DNA from: Lasiodiplodia sp. COLG20
Lineage: Eukaryota > Ascomycota > Dothideomycetes > Botryosphaeriales > Botryosphaeriaceae
Assembly (NCBI GenBank): GCA_009801085.1
Contig: VNWV01000039.1
Span: 39,525-103,524 of the forward strand
DNA: 64,000 bases
Direction: 5' to 3'
A program made the translations under genes and the position numbers. Position 1 is the stretch's first letter, and each line of letters begins with the position of its first letter. Of the stretch, positions 11,984-23,328 are shown piece after piece. The notes beneath the pieces are model-generated. The model had not been told where the DNA came from. It saw nothing but the letters and a program-made list of their open reading frames with translations, and did no database searches.

Positions 11984-12521
11984 TCACATTGTGCAACACT
12001 ATTTGCTTCTTAATTTTCTCACAGAGATCTACCCCTAATGAAAATACTATTCTACCTCCTACATACTTTCGTTGTCTCACAAGAACCCTCAGCTGAATCC
12101 TACGCGCACGGGCCAAGTTCTCAGCTTACTTGCTTCTGCCTACATTCCCCTGGCCCAAGAAACCTGTACCATGCTAGGCGCAGAGTAAAAAGAAAATCAC
12201 ACATGTATTCTGTCTTGTATTCGCTACCGGACTCGACGTTTCGCCATCTCTGACACGCAGTGATGAAGTGTTGGCCAAGACTGCCCGCCAGCCCCACGCT
12301 GATCGGCTAGCCGAACCATGCTTGAAATAGTTACCGCGCTGCGATTTCCAGCCCCCGGATTCGGGAGCCTGCATACAACTATTGCAGCCGCTGCTTACCT
12401 GCGTCATCTCATTCGCATATATTACCTTCACAAATCCGCCAGCCTCGCCCATGTTTTCGACTTTTCTTCCTCCGTCATTAACCGCAACGCTCGTGTCTCT
12501 TGACGACTTTCAAGCATCGCT
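11984..12521. other. Intergenic, promoter of the CorA-like gene
   Basis: 538 bp between two tandem plus-strand genes. It holds the 3' flank of the TLC-like gene (AT-rich around 11995-12060) and the leader of the next gene, with an AT-rich stretch at about 12414-12430 that could serve as a core promoter. No coding potential seen. Confidence 0.5.
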
Positions 12522-14156
12522 ATGTCTCCGGATCCGTGGTTCGGAAAAATATTCGAAAATAAGGAGAGATTCGCACCCGAAACTTGCAAGTTTGTTGAGC
12601 TCTGGCAGCACGAGAACGGCCATGTTTCCAGCCGCTATGATGCGTTACGACCAAGCGACATCGAGGATTGGGCGAAAGAAAAAGTAAGCTACTTGGGGAT
12701 GATTTCTCGGCTACGTTTACTTACTCAACCGTACAAGGATGCCTGGAAACGCCCAGCCGACAGCGTCGGAGGACTTCGCCTCCTGTAAGAAGCTCCACTA
12801 CCGAGCACAACCAAGCTGCTAACGTTCAACAAACAGTCTCATGCACTCTATTCTCAAGTCCTGGGAAGACCTGCAGTGGCCTCTCTCCCAGGCTACCTGC
12901 AGCATGCTATTCTCGGAATTCGACCTCTTGACTACCGTCTTCTACGCATGTTCGACAGGAAACCGGCTTATGGTGTGTTGCAAATCACAGCTGGCTTCGA
13001 AGGGTATTTTGAGTAAGTGTACTGCGACCAACTCGATTCAGAGCTAGTGTGCTGAGTGGTACCGCAACAGAATGGGTGCTGCGCCAGCTTTCTTATGCAG
13101 CATCTTTATCATACTGCAGTAGGACCAATACGTTAAAAGGAATCGTGCTCGCCGACCAGAACAGTCTCAACAACCTCACCAATAGCTGTCTCGAGTTCAA
13201 ACCGTATGCTTGTCAGCCAATGCTGGTTCCACTGATCGTACTGGCGCATGAGACGGACAGACTGGTCCACTTGAGGAAGATATACAATGCGAAAACCCTG
13301 GATCTAGAACAAAGGATTGGACTGCGCCGCGACTGGACAGCAGATGAGAATTTCTTGAACCAAACGGAAATGGCCATGCGCGAAACCTTGGAGCGCCTCA
13401 CAATGATCACCAATTACAAAGCAGATACAGAGATGATGGACAAAAATTTCATGGGCACGATAGCCAGTAGCATTGAGCTCGTCAGCCAACAAATACCCTC
13501 GATTACGGATAGCGCAAGCCGGGAACGTATGGAACGACAGTCGTTGGATTTCGAGTACCTAGCTGAGTATCTGTGCCAATCCAATTCCAGTATTGCAGCT
13601 AGCCTTGGTGCGCTTCAGAAAAGGGTTGAGATACAAATGAGCGCTGTAAGTGCTGATGGTATATTCTCTGCTCGGGGACAAGGCTTACGATTGCGAAACA
13701 GCTTTATACTCTGATAGGACAGCGTGACAGCAAACTGAATCTTGAGATGGCTCATGATTCTCGCCGACTGGCCAGTGCATCCAAGCGCGACAGCTCGTCA
13801 ATGAAGACAATTGCCGTGTTGACTACTGTCTTCCTACCCGGCACTTTCATCGCGGTAAGCAAGCATCGCGCTTCCATCTGCGCACGAAGTCTTCTCACAT
13901 ATACCAGACTATCTTCGGAATGCCAATGGTAGAGTACAAGCCTGCTCAGTTCTGGATCTATTTGGCCATCGCGATTCCCCTGACCGTGGTTGTAATGATA
14001 ATCTGGGCAACGTGGATGTTGTGGATCGAACGCCGAAACGAAAGAGAAGACAAGAAAGCGCAAGAACGTCTCCCAATCTACAACAACTCAGAGGAAGATG
14101 GCTTGGACAATCACCCGGTCCTTAGGAGGATGAAAAGGGTACTTTGTCAAGAATGA
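12522..14156 (+). CDS. CorA-like Mg2+ transporter-type membrane protein (5' half not resolved)
   Basis: The 3' half is secure. Exons 13071-13645, 13702-13854 and 13908-14156 encode a helical stalk rich in charged residues. The family signature LYTLIGQRDSKLN-LEMAHDSRRLASASKRDSSSMKTIAVLTTVFLPGTFIA follows, then TIFGMP and a second membrane helix (FWIYLAIAIPLTVVVMIIW). The normal CorA pore motif is GMN; here it reads GMP, as in many fungal CorA-like proteins, so ion selectivity is uncertain. The start ATG at 12522 opens a clean first exon to 12683. Between 12738 and 13012 two frames compete. One keeps phase with both neighbours (exons 12738-12784 and 12837-13012, 453 residues in total). The other (from about 12869) looks more protein-like but breaks phase. 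Misassigned splice sites, a sequencing error or decay could explain this. Confidence 0.7.
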
Positions 14157-14594
14157 AACGGAGGTCATTTGTCTCGGCTTGCGCAGCAAAGAGACGGGTA
14201 AAACATCATTCCCTCCGACACGGACTGAGACTCCCCGACACGGACGAAGATTCGTCCGCAGATGAACACAGCTACCTCTGAATACTGCTCTTGGAACTCT
14301 TTGGGAGAATCGGTCCGCTCAATGGACCCTCTGATTGGCGGCTCTTCTGACCGAAGTTTCCCCTCGGCCGACAGCTATGCAATGTAGGCAGTTCGTTCAT
14401 GCCACTATTGCTCCGTTCCGACTTTCAGTCTATCCACATTGGGAAATTTGGATCACAACACTATCCTAAACGGCGTCCGCGGACAGCGATGGGCCAGGTT
14501 GTATATAGGCCTCTGAAGCAATGCAGCTTCCAAAGGAAACCATCTCTCAGCACCACCAATCAAGATAGAACAGAACCCTCCAACAGCCTTCACA
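14157..14594. promoter_or_regulatory. Promoter of the NmrA-like gene with TATA-like element
   Basis: 438 bp upstream of the NmrA-like gene. TATATA at 14502-14507 lies about 90 nt before the ATG at 14595, a usual distance for a fungal TATA box. The CAC/ATC-rich leader after it is typical. Near 14220-14250 the phrase CCGACACGGAC occurs twice, about 20 nt apart. Confidence 0.5.
14502..14507 (+). promoter_or_regulatory. TATA-like box of the NmrA-like gene
   Basis: TATATA within TTGTATATAGGCC, about 90 nt before the ATG at 14595. It is followed by a leader without other ATG in strong context. Assigned by sequence and distance only. Confidence 0.45.
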
Positions 14595-15690
14595 ATGGTC
14601 AAAGTAGCAATTGCTGGCGGCACCGGCAACCTTGGTCGGACCATTGTCGAGGTCATGGAAAACCATCCCAACCACCAAGCCATCATCCTTTCTCGCAAGG
14701 TGAACATCACCTAACCCCATATTCATTACAAACTCTGGGCCACAAAAGCTAACCTTCACCAGCCACAAGAGCCCGTGGCCGGCGCCCCCGTCGTCGTCGT
14801 CGACTACACGGACGTGGCGGCCCTCACGCGCGCCCTCGAGGAGAACGGCATCCACACCGTCATCTCGGCCCTCGGCTACCACGGCGACTCGCTCGCGACG
14901 GCGCAGCTCAACCTCATCCGCGCCGCCGCGGCGTCGGCGGCCACCAAGCGCTTTGCGCCCAGCGCCTACGCGGTGCGCTACCCGCGGTCGGCGTGCGCCG
15001 AGCTGCCCACGCTCAACGACTACTTCGGCGCCATCGACGCGCTGCGCGCCAGCGGGCTCGAGTGGACCGTCTTCCTCAACGGCATCTTCCTCGACTACTT
15101 TGCCCACCCGCACGCCCGCTCGCACCTCAAGCCGCTCTGCTTCGCCATCGACATGGCCAGCTGCAAGGCCGCCATCCCCGGCGACGGCGAGCAGAAGGTG
15201 ACGTTTACCTACACCTTTGACGTGGCGAGGTTCGTGGTTGCGGCGCTGGATTTGGAGGCCTGGGACGAGGAGAGTTGCATTGCGGGCGATACGGTGACCT
15301 GGAACGAATTTGTGATGATGGCGGAGGAGGTGAAGGGTGAGTCTCCTTTTCGATATTTTCTCTTTGAGTCCATTCTTTCCCCTGGAAGTTGAAGTCGTTG
15401 GTGGCCGATCGGAAGGCTGATGTGTGTGAGTTACAACAGGCACCAAGTTCAGCGTCGTGTACGATGACGTGGAGAAGCTTAAGCGCGGCGAGCTCACGGA
15501 GCTTCCGGGCCACGTTGCCAGCTACCCGTCCTTTCCGAAGAAGTCATTTCAGTGGTTCATGTCCATCTTTGAGCAGTTTACTACGGACGAGGAGATCAGC
15601 GTCGTTCCGCCAGAGCTGAACAAGAAGTTTCCAGAGATCAAGCCGTTGACGGTCAGGGAGATGCTGAAACAGTATTGGGGGAACAAATGA
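14595..15690 (+). CDS. NmrA-like / isoflavone reductase-type NAD(P)-binding protein
   Basis: Atypical short-chain dehydrogenase with a Rossmann fold. Exons 14595-14699, 14763-15336 and 15440-15690 give 309 residues in phase. The N-terminus MVKVAIAGGTGNLGRTIVE holds the dinucleotide motif GxxGxxG right after beta strand 1. Later pieces match the family: VISALGYHG, ATKRFAPSAYAV (NmrA/IFR members have F-PS-F/Y here), WTVFLNGIFLDYF, and a C-terminal NEFVMMAEEV-like substrate lobe. The family holds both NAD(P) sensors such as NmrA, which do not act as enzymes, and reductases such as isoflavone or phenylcoumaran reductases. The sequence does not settle which. It converges on the F-box gene with only about 106 bp between stops. 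Confidence 0.87.
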
Positions 15691-15796
15691 GCTCTCTCGA
15701 CATGTGACTCTGACCTATAGAGCATTCAAGTAGAAATGGAATTTCTTGCAAAGCGAAAGAGTTTTGCCACCAGAATAAATTCAAAAGCGCTGTACA

Positions 15797-17545
15797 TTAG
15801 AATAGAGTTGTCCGCTCCCAGAGCTTCTCGAGCCCATCTTTTGCTTTTTGGAGCCGGGTTTCCTCCTTAAAAGCCTCTTTATGCGTTTCTTTAATTTCCT
15901 TGGATTCTTTATCAAGGTGGAAAATCCGGCAGGCGTATTGTTGTATGGCATAGCTTGGAGCCTAGATAATTGATCAGCACTCCGAGTAATACTAGCTATG
16001 AAAGAGCAGCACGGCGAGGAAACTTACTTCAAAACTTGTCAAACCATTCGATGGAACAGTGTTGTATTCATTATGCGGATTCGCATGGCTGCTTATTATT
16101 CTGTTGGCGATTAAGGCGCGGTCTGAGATTTTTTCCGTATTCCACTTCGCGCAATACTTGCACGGGCGCTGCACGTACGAGATCGAGGGTCGACAAGGGA
16201 AAGCTATGCACTGATAGCCCTCCGCCAGTAGGTTATGTAGATGTCCCATTGCGGTATCGTGCAAATGTAGCCCTTGATGGAGGTCATGCAGAAAGGTCTC
16301 CCAGCTACCTTCGGCCAGGGCTCCATTGTAGAGCCGAATATCCCTGAGGGATGAGCTGTGGGCAGAGAAGAGTTGCCGCAGTACGCTCAAAGTTGTGACA
16401 AAATGGGTGAGTTGTAGCGTTTTCAGCGTCCGAGGGCGCAGCTTGGCCACTAAGGCTGATATCGTTGCTGGATCCATGCAAGCGTACTGAGTTCCGGAAA
16501 GCCTGAGTTCGCCGAGGTTTGGTGCGAGCCGTATAAGTTGGGATATGATGACAGAACCTTGGAGGTTGTGAGATTGTCCAAAGGAAGCGGTCCTCGACCC
16601 CCAGGCAGGCAGAACAAGCGTTAGCGAAGTGAGATCAGCCATGACTCTAAACATATGGCTTGTCCACATCTTTGTACACCCAGTGCCGTATAGTCCAGGG
16701 AAGACTTTAGCATCGTTGCTGATTTCGAGGGCGCGGAGACGCCCAGAGACGTCTGAGACAGCAGCGAGGATGTCAGAAAAGACCGTCTTGGTGCTTTTTG
16801 ACACTGCTACTGCATTTTTCCAGAAGCCGGGCAACACGGCGCTGTCAGAAGCATAGGTGTTAAAAAAGCCTTGATATGGTAGGTCGGACAACTCCAAATG
16901 AATGCTGCGAAGGTTGACCGCACGGCAAAGGACGGTTTTCAATGTTCCGGTAAGGTGCAAAAGAGAAGCTTTGTCATCGGCGAATTTGTTATCGTAGTAA
17001 TTGAAAAAATTCCACCGGGTCGTCGCAACTGGATCCCTGGCATCGAAGGCTTCGCAAGCTCGAGCTACGAAGAGTACTGCGTTGAGTGGCAGGGGGAGGG
17101 TGACGCGAATATGCACGGCTGATATTGCCTCAGCAACCTCTGGTATCTCTGATATCGCTGCTACTCGGGCCAACGACTTGGGGAAGGTTGGCACAATCAG
17201 TAGTCTGGGTTTGGAACGTATCTCTGCAACGCAGCACTGTACAAACCGGCTGTGCATGGCATGGCGGAAGGCTCGAGACACGGCCCGGAAGTTGCGGATG
17301 CTGGCATCATCCAGGCACTCTCCCACCATCAGTACCAGTTCGATAGGGAGATCGTGGAGCAACATGGACGGTGTTCTGTTTCGTGCTTGGTTTTTGTGGC
17401 GGGTCAGTGCATCATCTTTTCGGCGGGTTCGCGCCTCATATCTGCGATGAGTCGGTGCTTCGCGCTTGCGGTTGGTTGGATAGCAACACATGACGAGCTG
17501 CAAGAGATGTGGCACGCTGGACGTTTGAGGCGTGTATTTGGACAT
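15797..17545 (-). CDS. F-box protein with leucine-rich-like repeats
   Basis: Two exons on the minus strand, 17545-16028 and 15961-15797, separated by a 66 nt intron with GTAAGT and TATCTAG ends, give 560 residues. A basic, low-complexity N-terminus of about 60 residues precedes an F-box (MLLHDLPIELVLMVGECL, then IRNFRAVSRAFRHAM, about residues 61-98), the surface that binds Skp1 in SCF ubiquitin ligases. The rest alternates short hydrophobic strands and helices (LRALEIS, LTSLTLVLPAW, LGELRLSGTQY, LKTLQLTHF, LRDIRLYNG), which look like irregular leucine-rich repeats and would bind a substrate. The last exon adds a Lys/Glu-rich helix. Many such genes are lineage-expanded in moulds; the substrate is unknown. 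Without the splice the frame would end 11 codons after the donor. Confidence 0.85.
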
Positions 17546-19437
17546 GGCGAGGAAACATGTTGTATTTTAGATGAAAAAAAAAAAAAAGCGACGTCTAGTG
17601 AAAAGTGGAAGTGATTTTTGATCCAAGTCCTGGGACGGTGCCTTCAACTGAACCACGTTTGAGAATTTTAGGTAGGTGGGAAACAGGGTCCAACGGTCCC
17701 ACTCGAGATAACTTCACTGGTGAAATCCAACAGATTTTGACCAATGAGAATAAACTGGGAGAAGTCGAGTTCGACTTGGGTGCTTTCACATTTGCTCTGC
17801 GCTTACCTTGCTAGCTACAATTCTTGGATGGACGACGCAACCTGCAATGTCTGACGGCGGGAGCCCCCCGACCCCCCGAAAAACAAGACGGATCCATCTC
17901 GAGCTCTTTCGCTGATGTCGTGGTAAATTAACGCATTCCTCTTGGCGTTGTGTTCAGGCAGCAGAATAAATGGTTGCCAGGAGTGGGTTCGGCGGGTTGG
18001 CGTACGCGCGGAAATACGCCAGCGGCTGACGAGGACGCGACGGGCGCTCAGGCAGCAAGAAAAGGACCAAAGGGCGGGCGGGCGAGGACACGCGTTGTCT
18101 TATAGTGCGGGGGATCAGGACTTGGAGCGTGGTGTTCAGTGCTTAGGGCTGGCGAGCGCGAGAGGACTTGCCCAAGTCGGCATTTGCTGGGCGCATTGGC
18201 CAATGGGCAAGGGATTGGCGAGATTGAGCAGCAAGCGACCCGCAGCACTGCCGCGACGGCGGGGACGGCGGGACCCGGGGCAGCCAAGATGGACTGGAGC
18301 GCGGTGCGACGTGGCCGAACAATGATTTCACCGCGCGTGGGCGGTGCACACAGCCTATGTTTGATCCTTCGCGGGCAAGGCTGACTCACGGGGCAGACTT
18401 GTCGCGAATCAGGCCATCCGCAGGAACCAACAGCAGCGCCGCGGATTCTGGCAGCGCACTGGCTGGCGAGTGCCGCATGGCGTGCGGAAAGCTTGATGGT
18501 GCGGAGAGTGGAGATAGCCCGGCGACTGCGGTGATTAGAAACGGACAGCGAAAGCGAGATCGAAGACGACGTTTCCGCCCCCACAGACCCCCGGTTTGGT
18601 CTGGTTTGACGACAGCGCACGAGACAGCCCTGGTCGGCGCGCGCCCTCACCGACGCCCGTCGCAGCGAGCGCGTCGCCGGCTCCCGGCCATGCGGCTCAA
18701 AAGGCGGGCAGTGGCCAGCCCTCGCAGCAGCTCGTGATGCCGCCGCTAGCCAATCCGCGCCCTGCATGCCGCCCGGACCCGCCCTGCCCAGCAATCTCGC
18801 GCTTCGGCCGCTCGCCCTCGTCCGTGGGCCGCAGCACAGCCTTGCCGCACATCAGCGCTCGCCCCTCTTCCGGCCTAGCGCGCGTGCGTAGCTCGCGCTG
18901 TTGCCTAAACCCTTCGCCGAACGTCAGTCACCACCTCCGCCGCCGGACAGCACCAAAACCACTGCCCTCCCTCTCGCCCCTCGCAAGACTGCTCGACCGC
19001 GTGCCGCACCCGTCGTTTCCGCTTGTCGCACGGCCTCGTCATCGCCGCTTTTTGCTTGGCTAGACCCATCGTTCGCCCGGGGTCCCTCTCATACGCCAAT
19101 TTCGAGCGCCCTTCGCCCTCTTCATATACCCTCAGCCCGCCGCCAGCCCGCCCGCTCCCGCTTCCCTCGCCCGACCGCTCCTCGCTTTTGGCCACCCCCA
19201 CCTCGCTGCTCGCCCGCTTGGATGAGGCCGCATTGGACAGTCCTGCCATCCTTCCAGACTGCTTCGCCCTTCTGCACTGCCATCCCTAAGGCCGTTAGGC
19301 CCGATCTGGAGGTTCCCATATCAACTGATCGGTCCTAAGTGATTCACCTTCCAGAGCCTCCCTCCAGTGAGTCATACCGAAACGGACGCCGCCCGCAGCG
19401 ACTAATGACATCGCAGCGCAGCAAACCATCCTCCAAC
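17546..19437. promoter_or_regulatory. Long GC-rich upstream region and leader of the C2H2 factor
   Basis: A 1.9 kb region between the divergent F-box and C2H2 genes. From about 18000 to 19340 it is GC-rich, and from about 18800 strongly pyrimidine-rich on the plus strand, the look of a long transcribed 5' leader. A probable leader intron runs 19369-19415 (GTGAGT, branch-like CTAATGAC, CGCAG) just before the ATG at 19438. Open frames on both strands here (such as 18048-18794, minus) are Arg/Pro/Ala/Ser-rich products of base composition. Long leaders are common for fungal regulatory genes. Confidence 0.55.
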
Positions 19438-21939
19438 ATGGCCTCCCCCAACCAGATGCACCCCCGCCGTCGGCCTCAAAACTCCGCCATGGCCCCTCCC
19501 TCTCTCACCACCTCCAACCTGCGCAAGTCCGGTACCTTCCACTCGCCCACGCACGTCTCAAGCGACCTGGTCGACCCGCTTGCGCCCTGCTTCTCCATGC
19601 CCAAGCGTTCCGAGACCAATCCGCAGGCCCTCGAGCAAATCCTCCTCGACGCCGGCGAGAAGAGGATCTCCGACCTGCTGACCTCCTTCGACAACGTCCT
19701 TGCTGGCAAGACGTCGTCGGATGCCAGCATCTTGACCGACAGCAGGGTCCTTCCTGTCCCCAGCTTCATGCTGGACAACCACGCTCCCGTCGCCGACCCG
19801 GATATGATGGAGCTGGACGTCAAGCCCAAGGTCGAAGTGGTCGACCACCACCACGCATCCGACAGCGGCCTGGGTTCCTCAGTCAGCGGCTCCGTCTACG
19901 GTACTTCACTCACTATCCCCGCCGCCTTGTCTGCCCCGACTAACAATTATAAAGACGCTCACTCTGCCCGCCGCTCAGTACGCTCTTCGGCCACCACCAC
20001 CCGCTCGGCTGTGACCAAGTCCTACTCTGGCCTTTCCGTCAGTGAGGACAAGATCCGTGGCTTGAGCGAGTCTGCCTTCAAGCACATCCAGAGGCGCATC
20101 GTTCGCCCCATCCTGCAGGAGGCCGCCCTGAAGGATTTCCACCCCCTCATCAAGGACGTTCCTCGTCGTATCGGCGCAAAGGAAATCACCAACCTGCGCG
20201 ACCTCGAAAAGACCCTCATCTTCCTCGCTCCCGTAAGTTCAGCTGAATTCACCTTCCGCAGTGCTTTTGCTCATGTGCTTCGACGCATAAAGGAATACGC
20301 CGCCTCGCCAGCCTACTATCAACGATTCTGCGAAACGAGCGTCACCTTTATCGCCAATACCGTCGGCTACCTCTGCGAAGCCGACCAGCGCCTGCCGACT
20401 GACCGCCCTTACACTAACAACTACTTCCTCGATCTTGTTGAGCAGATTCGCCGCTACGCCGCCATCATGGCTGCCACCAGGGAGAGAGAGGCCGCCGGAG
20501 AGGCCCGGGATGAGATGGACTACCACCCGTACGTTGAACCAGTTGACTCAAGCCTCCCCCATGAGCCACGGGACCCGCGCTTGAATGAATTGGAGCTAAC
20601 AAGCCTGTTCAGAGACGAGAAGATCACCCTCCGCGGTGGTCTGAGCCACAACGGCAAGCCCGCCGAGCTTGTTCGTGAGAGGAACGGCAAGGTGATCCCT
20701 ATTGCCACCGAGGCGGAGCGATCGGAACTCAACGCAACGTTCAAGCGCCCGCTGGAGGAGGACGACGATGATGAGGACAGTGTTCACCGTTCGATGGCCC
20801 GCAGGCGCAAGTCTGACCGCCCTGGCGACGTCATGCACATCTGCGCCGACTGCAAGAAGGAGTTCAAGCGTCCGTGCGATTTGACCAAGCACGAGAAGAC
20901 GCACTCGCGGCCGTGGAAGTGCCCTGAGGCGAAGTGCAAGTACCACGACCTGGGCTGGCCGACCGAGAAGGAGCGTGACCGTCACGTGAACGACAAGCAT
21001 ACTGCGGCTCCTCCCCAGTACAAGTGCTTGTTTGCTCCGTGCGCGTACGCCTCCAAGCGCGAGTCCAACTGCAAACAACACATGGAGAAAGCCCACGGCT
21101 GGACGTACGTCAGGTCCAAGGCGAACGGCAAGGGGGTGAAGAAGCCCTCAGGCACCTCCACTTCTCTTACTCCTACAACTCCTCTCACTCCATTCATCAA
21201 CACTCCCGCTTCTGCTCCAATCCACCAAGTGAACACGCCTGTGACACCATTCGATAACTCGCCCGCAATGCCGCCGTCTTCGTACGGTGGGGACTTTGAG
21301 TTTGACAACAACTTTGGGTACAGCAACAACAACCTTCCGCTGCTGAACACCGACTTCCAGCCGGACTGGCGCCGTGAGTCCGTGACCACCGCCGGCACTT
21401 CAATCACCGGCTCCTCTACGCATTCTCCTGCGCAACCCACGTCGTTTGAGGAGGCCATCACGACTCCTGACACCGACTTCAACCACTCTGCGGACAATCT
21501 GCTGTTCGATCAGACCTTCAACTTCAACTCCAACCTCCAGCAGCCTACGCCTGCCCTCAGCAACGATGACAACATCTTTGCCGACCACTTCCCTCCGCTG
21601 TCGCTGAACAGCCAGAACCTCAACCTTGCAGGCTTTGGTTCAGGCAACAACACGCATCTGTCTCCGGGTGCGCAGCCCGACTTGACTCTGTTCAGCCCGG
21701 GGACGACCTCCAACAACTCCAACAGCAACCACATGCACATTGACGAGGGCTTTGGTGATGACTTCCTTCCTTCCGGAGACTTCACGCTCTTTGATTCGAT
21801 GGGCAACGCCTCGGCCAGCAATGGCGAGGGCAGCAGCAAGTGGTTCCAGGACCTGTCGAACTTTGGTGGCCAATTCGACAATGTCTTCTGCCAGCCCGAC
21901 GTTCTCAATGATATGGCGGCATACGACTTCGGTCAGTAA
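19438..21939 (+). CDS. C2H2 zinc-finger transcription factor
   Basis: Nuclear DNA-binding regulator. The start is set at the ATG at 19438 (context CAACATGG); the frame upstream has no ATG and contains a likely leader intron. Introns are 19901-19954, 20233-20292 and 20529-20612, leaving 767 residues. All three are multiples of three and lack stops, so the unspliced frame also reads open. Residues before the fingers form a conserved block (SESAFKHIQRRIVRPILQEAALKDFHPL, DVPRRIGAKEITNLRDLEKTLIFLAP, TDRPYTNNYFLDLVEQIRRYA). Three C2H2 fingers follow at about residues 400-490: HICADCKKEFKRPCDLTKHEKTH, a variant KCPEAKCKYHDLGW-type finger, and KCLFAPCAYASKRESNCKQH. The C-terminal third is Asn/Ser/Thr/Pro-rich and acidic, resembling an activation domain. 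It resembles ascomycete proteins annotated as Ezf-type C2H2 factors (from memory; targets unknown). Confidence 0.88.
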   Translation: MASPNQMHPRRRPQNSAMAPPSLTTSNLRKSGTFHSPTHVSSDLVDPLAPCFSMPKRSETNPQALEQILLDAGEKRISDLLTSFDNVLAGKTSSDASILTDSRVLPVPSFMLDNHAPVADPDMMELDVKPKVEVVDHHHASDSGLGSSVSGSVYGTSLTIPAALSAPTNNYKDAHSARRSVRSSATTTRSAVTKSYSGLSVSEDKIRGLSESAFKHIQRRIVRPILQEAALKDFHPLIKDVPRRIGAKEITNLRDLEKTLIFLAPVSSAEFTFRSAFAHVLRRIKEYAASPAYYQRFCETSVTFIANTVGYLCEADQRLPTDRPYTNNYFLDLVEQIRRYAAIMAATREREAAGEARDEMDYHPYVEPVDSSLPHEPRDPRLNELELTSLFRDEKITLRGGLSHNGKPAELVRERNGKVIPIATEAERSELNATFKRPLEEDDDDEDSVHRSMARRRKSDRPGDVMHICADCKKEFKRPCDLTKHEKTHSRPWKCPEAKCKYHDLGWPTEKERDRHVNDKHTAAPPQYKCLFAPCAYASKRESNCKQHMEKAHGWTYVRSKANGKGVKKPSGTSTSLTPTTPLTPFINTPASAPIHQVNTPVTPFDNSPAMPPSSYGGDFEFDNNFGYSNNNLPLLNTDFQPDWRRESVTTAGTSITGSSTHSPAQPTSFEEAITTPDTDFNHSADNLLFDQTFNFNSNLQQPTPALSNDDNIFADHFPPLSLNSQNLNLAGFGSGNNTHLSPGAQPDLTLFSPGTTSNNSNSNHMHIDEGFGDDFLPSGDFTLFDSMGNASASNGEGSSKWFQDLSNFGGQFDNVFCQPDVLNDMAAYDFGQ

Positions 21940-23328
21940 ACCATGGGCCTGAGTGCAATGGTTTGCGGTGTTTGCATAAGATTTTCCGTTTTGTTTCTTC
22001 TCCTGCCACGCCGCCTTCGTCGGTCGTGTTGAGGTTTCTTAACTTTTGATGAACGTTTTTTCAGCGATTCCATTATTTCTTATATGATGTGGTGAGAAGA
22101 ATCACCATAGATTGATGATGACGGGAGTGGCTTCAGACGAGAAGCTCCGCATCCTACGGGATGTGTTGGATGGGATACCACTTTGATCCGGTCTTGAGAG
22201 AAAGTTAGGAGAAGCAGGGGGGCAAAGTAAACGAAAACACCGGGAAAAAAATAAGGCATGAGTTTTGTTTGCCAGCTTTTGCATGCTTTACCCTTTTCAC
22301 ATTTCTCCCCACCAGATTGGATCAGAATGTGCTTTTCCGGTTGAGGAGGTAATATTGGGTTTTTACGAGAACGGGTATACTCCCAACTTCTTTACGGCTT
22401 ATATAGGCCCACGGGTATTTGGGCTCTAGAGCCAATACCACTTGTAGCATAGATAGTACCACGGGCTATGGGATACGAGGGATGGATACGTCACTCCACA
22501 AACATCACATTTCTAAAAACTCTTGGTGCCACCTGGGTCTAGTGATGAATGTGTTGAAGTTGTTGGGCCTCTATGGGCGTCGCTCCCTTCTGCGGCGTTG
22601 AGCAAGGTGCACCTAACACGATCATAACTTAACTATCCTATGATGAACAGAGTTGACCTACATGGAGCGATTGTGCGATGAGATCGTGTTGAAGGTCAGA
22701 CGGACACCCAAGTAATAATAAATAGACAAGCGCCCACAAGGACGCTTAGCAAAGACAACGCACTCATCTTGGGATGTCAAAGGCTAAGTAAGGTAAAGGA
22801 GAAATATTCGAAATGCATTAGCGCATAGGCGAAAGTGTAAGCTTATAACTTTTTTTCTTCAAGTTTCGACGGCATGCGTCATCATCCGACCACGTAACGC
22901 TCGCTACGTGAAAGAAGTACGTTTGGGGCCCTGATACAGTCAATCGCTGAAAATCACTGAGGCCAGTGACCATGCTTGCCCCGTTCGCCTAGAACAATGA
23001 GCTATTATTGGTAAACGGCACCTCGATAAAAGTAGTCGGGTAGGGTGTGAAGGCTATACTAGCTAAGGGTGACAGACTGAATTTACGGCTCAAAACGCTT
23101 TGGTGGTGACGTAGATCTACCAAGGTCTGGGAGAAATAAAAAAGGAATCAGGGTACAGTAATAGAAGTTCTCATCTTCCCGCGGTTGAAAAGGCCAAATT
23201 GTCCCACATTAGACTAAGCCATGAGTTCCATTAAATGTCCGATGTCTTTTGATCAATGAAGTAATCTACGTGCACAGGCTATCGACATAAATAAACAGCT
23301 CGCATTTCCACATATCAACACTGGCATA
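21940..23328. other. Intergenic, AT-rich
   Basis: A 1.39 kb stretch between two plus-strand genes. It holds the 3' flank of the C2H2 gene and the leader of the next one. Base composition drops to AT-rich after 22000. No open frame with protein-like composition, tRNA or repeat was recognised. Confidence 0.5.

Noticed and set aside
18048..18794. 248-codon minus-strand open frame in the GC-rich leader region
   Set aside because: Arg/Ala/Ser/Pro-rich product with no motif or splice context, explained by high GC content.
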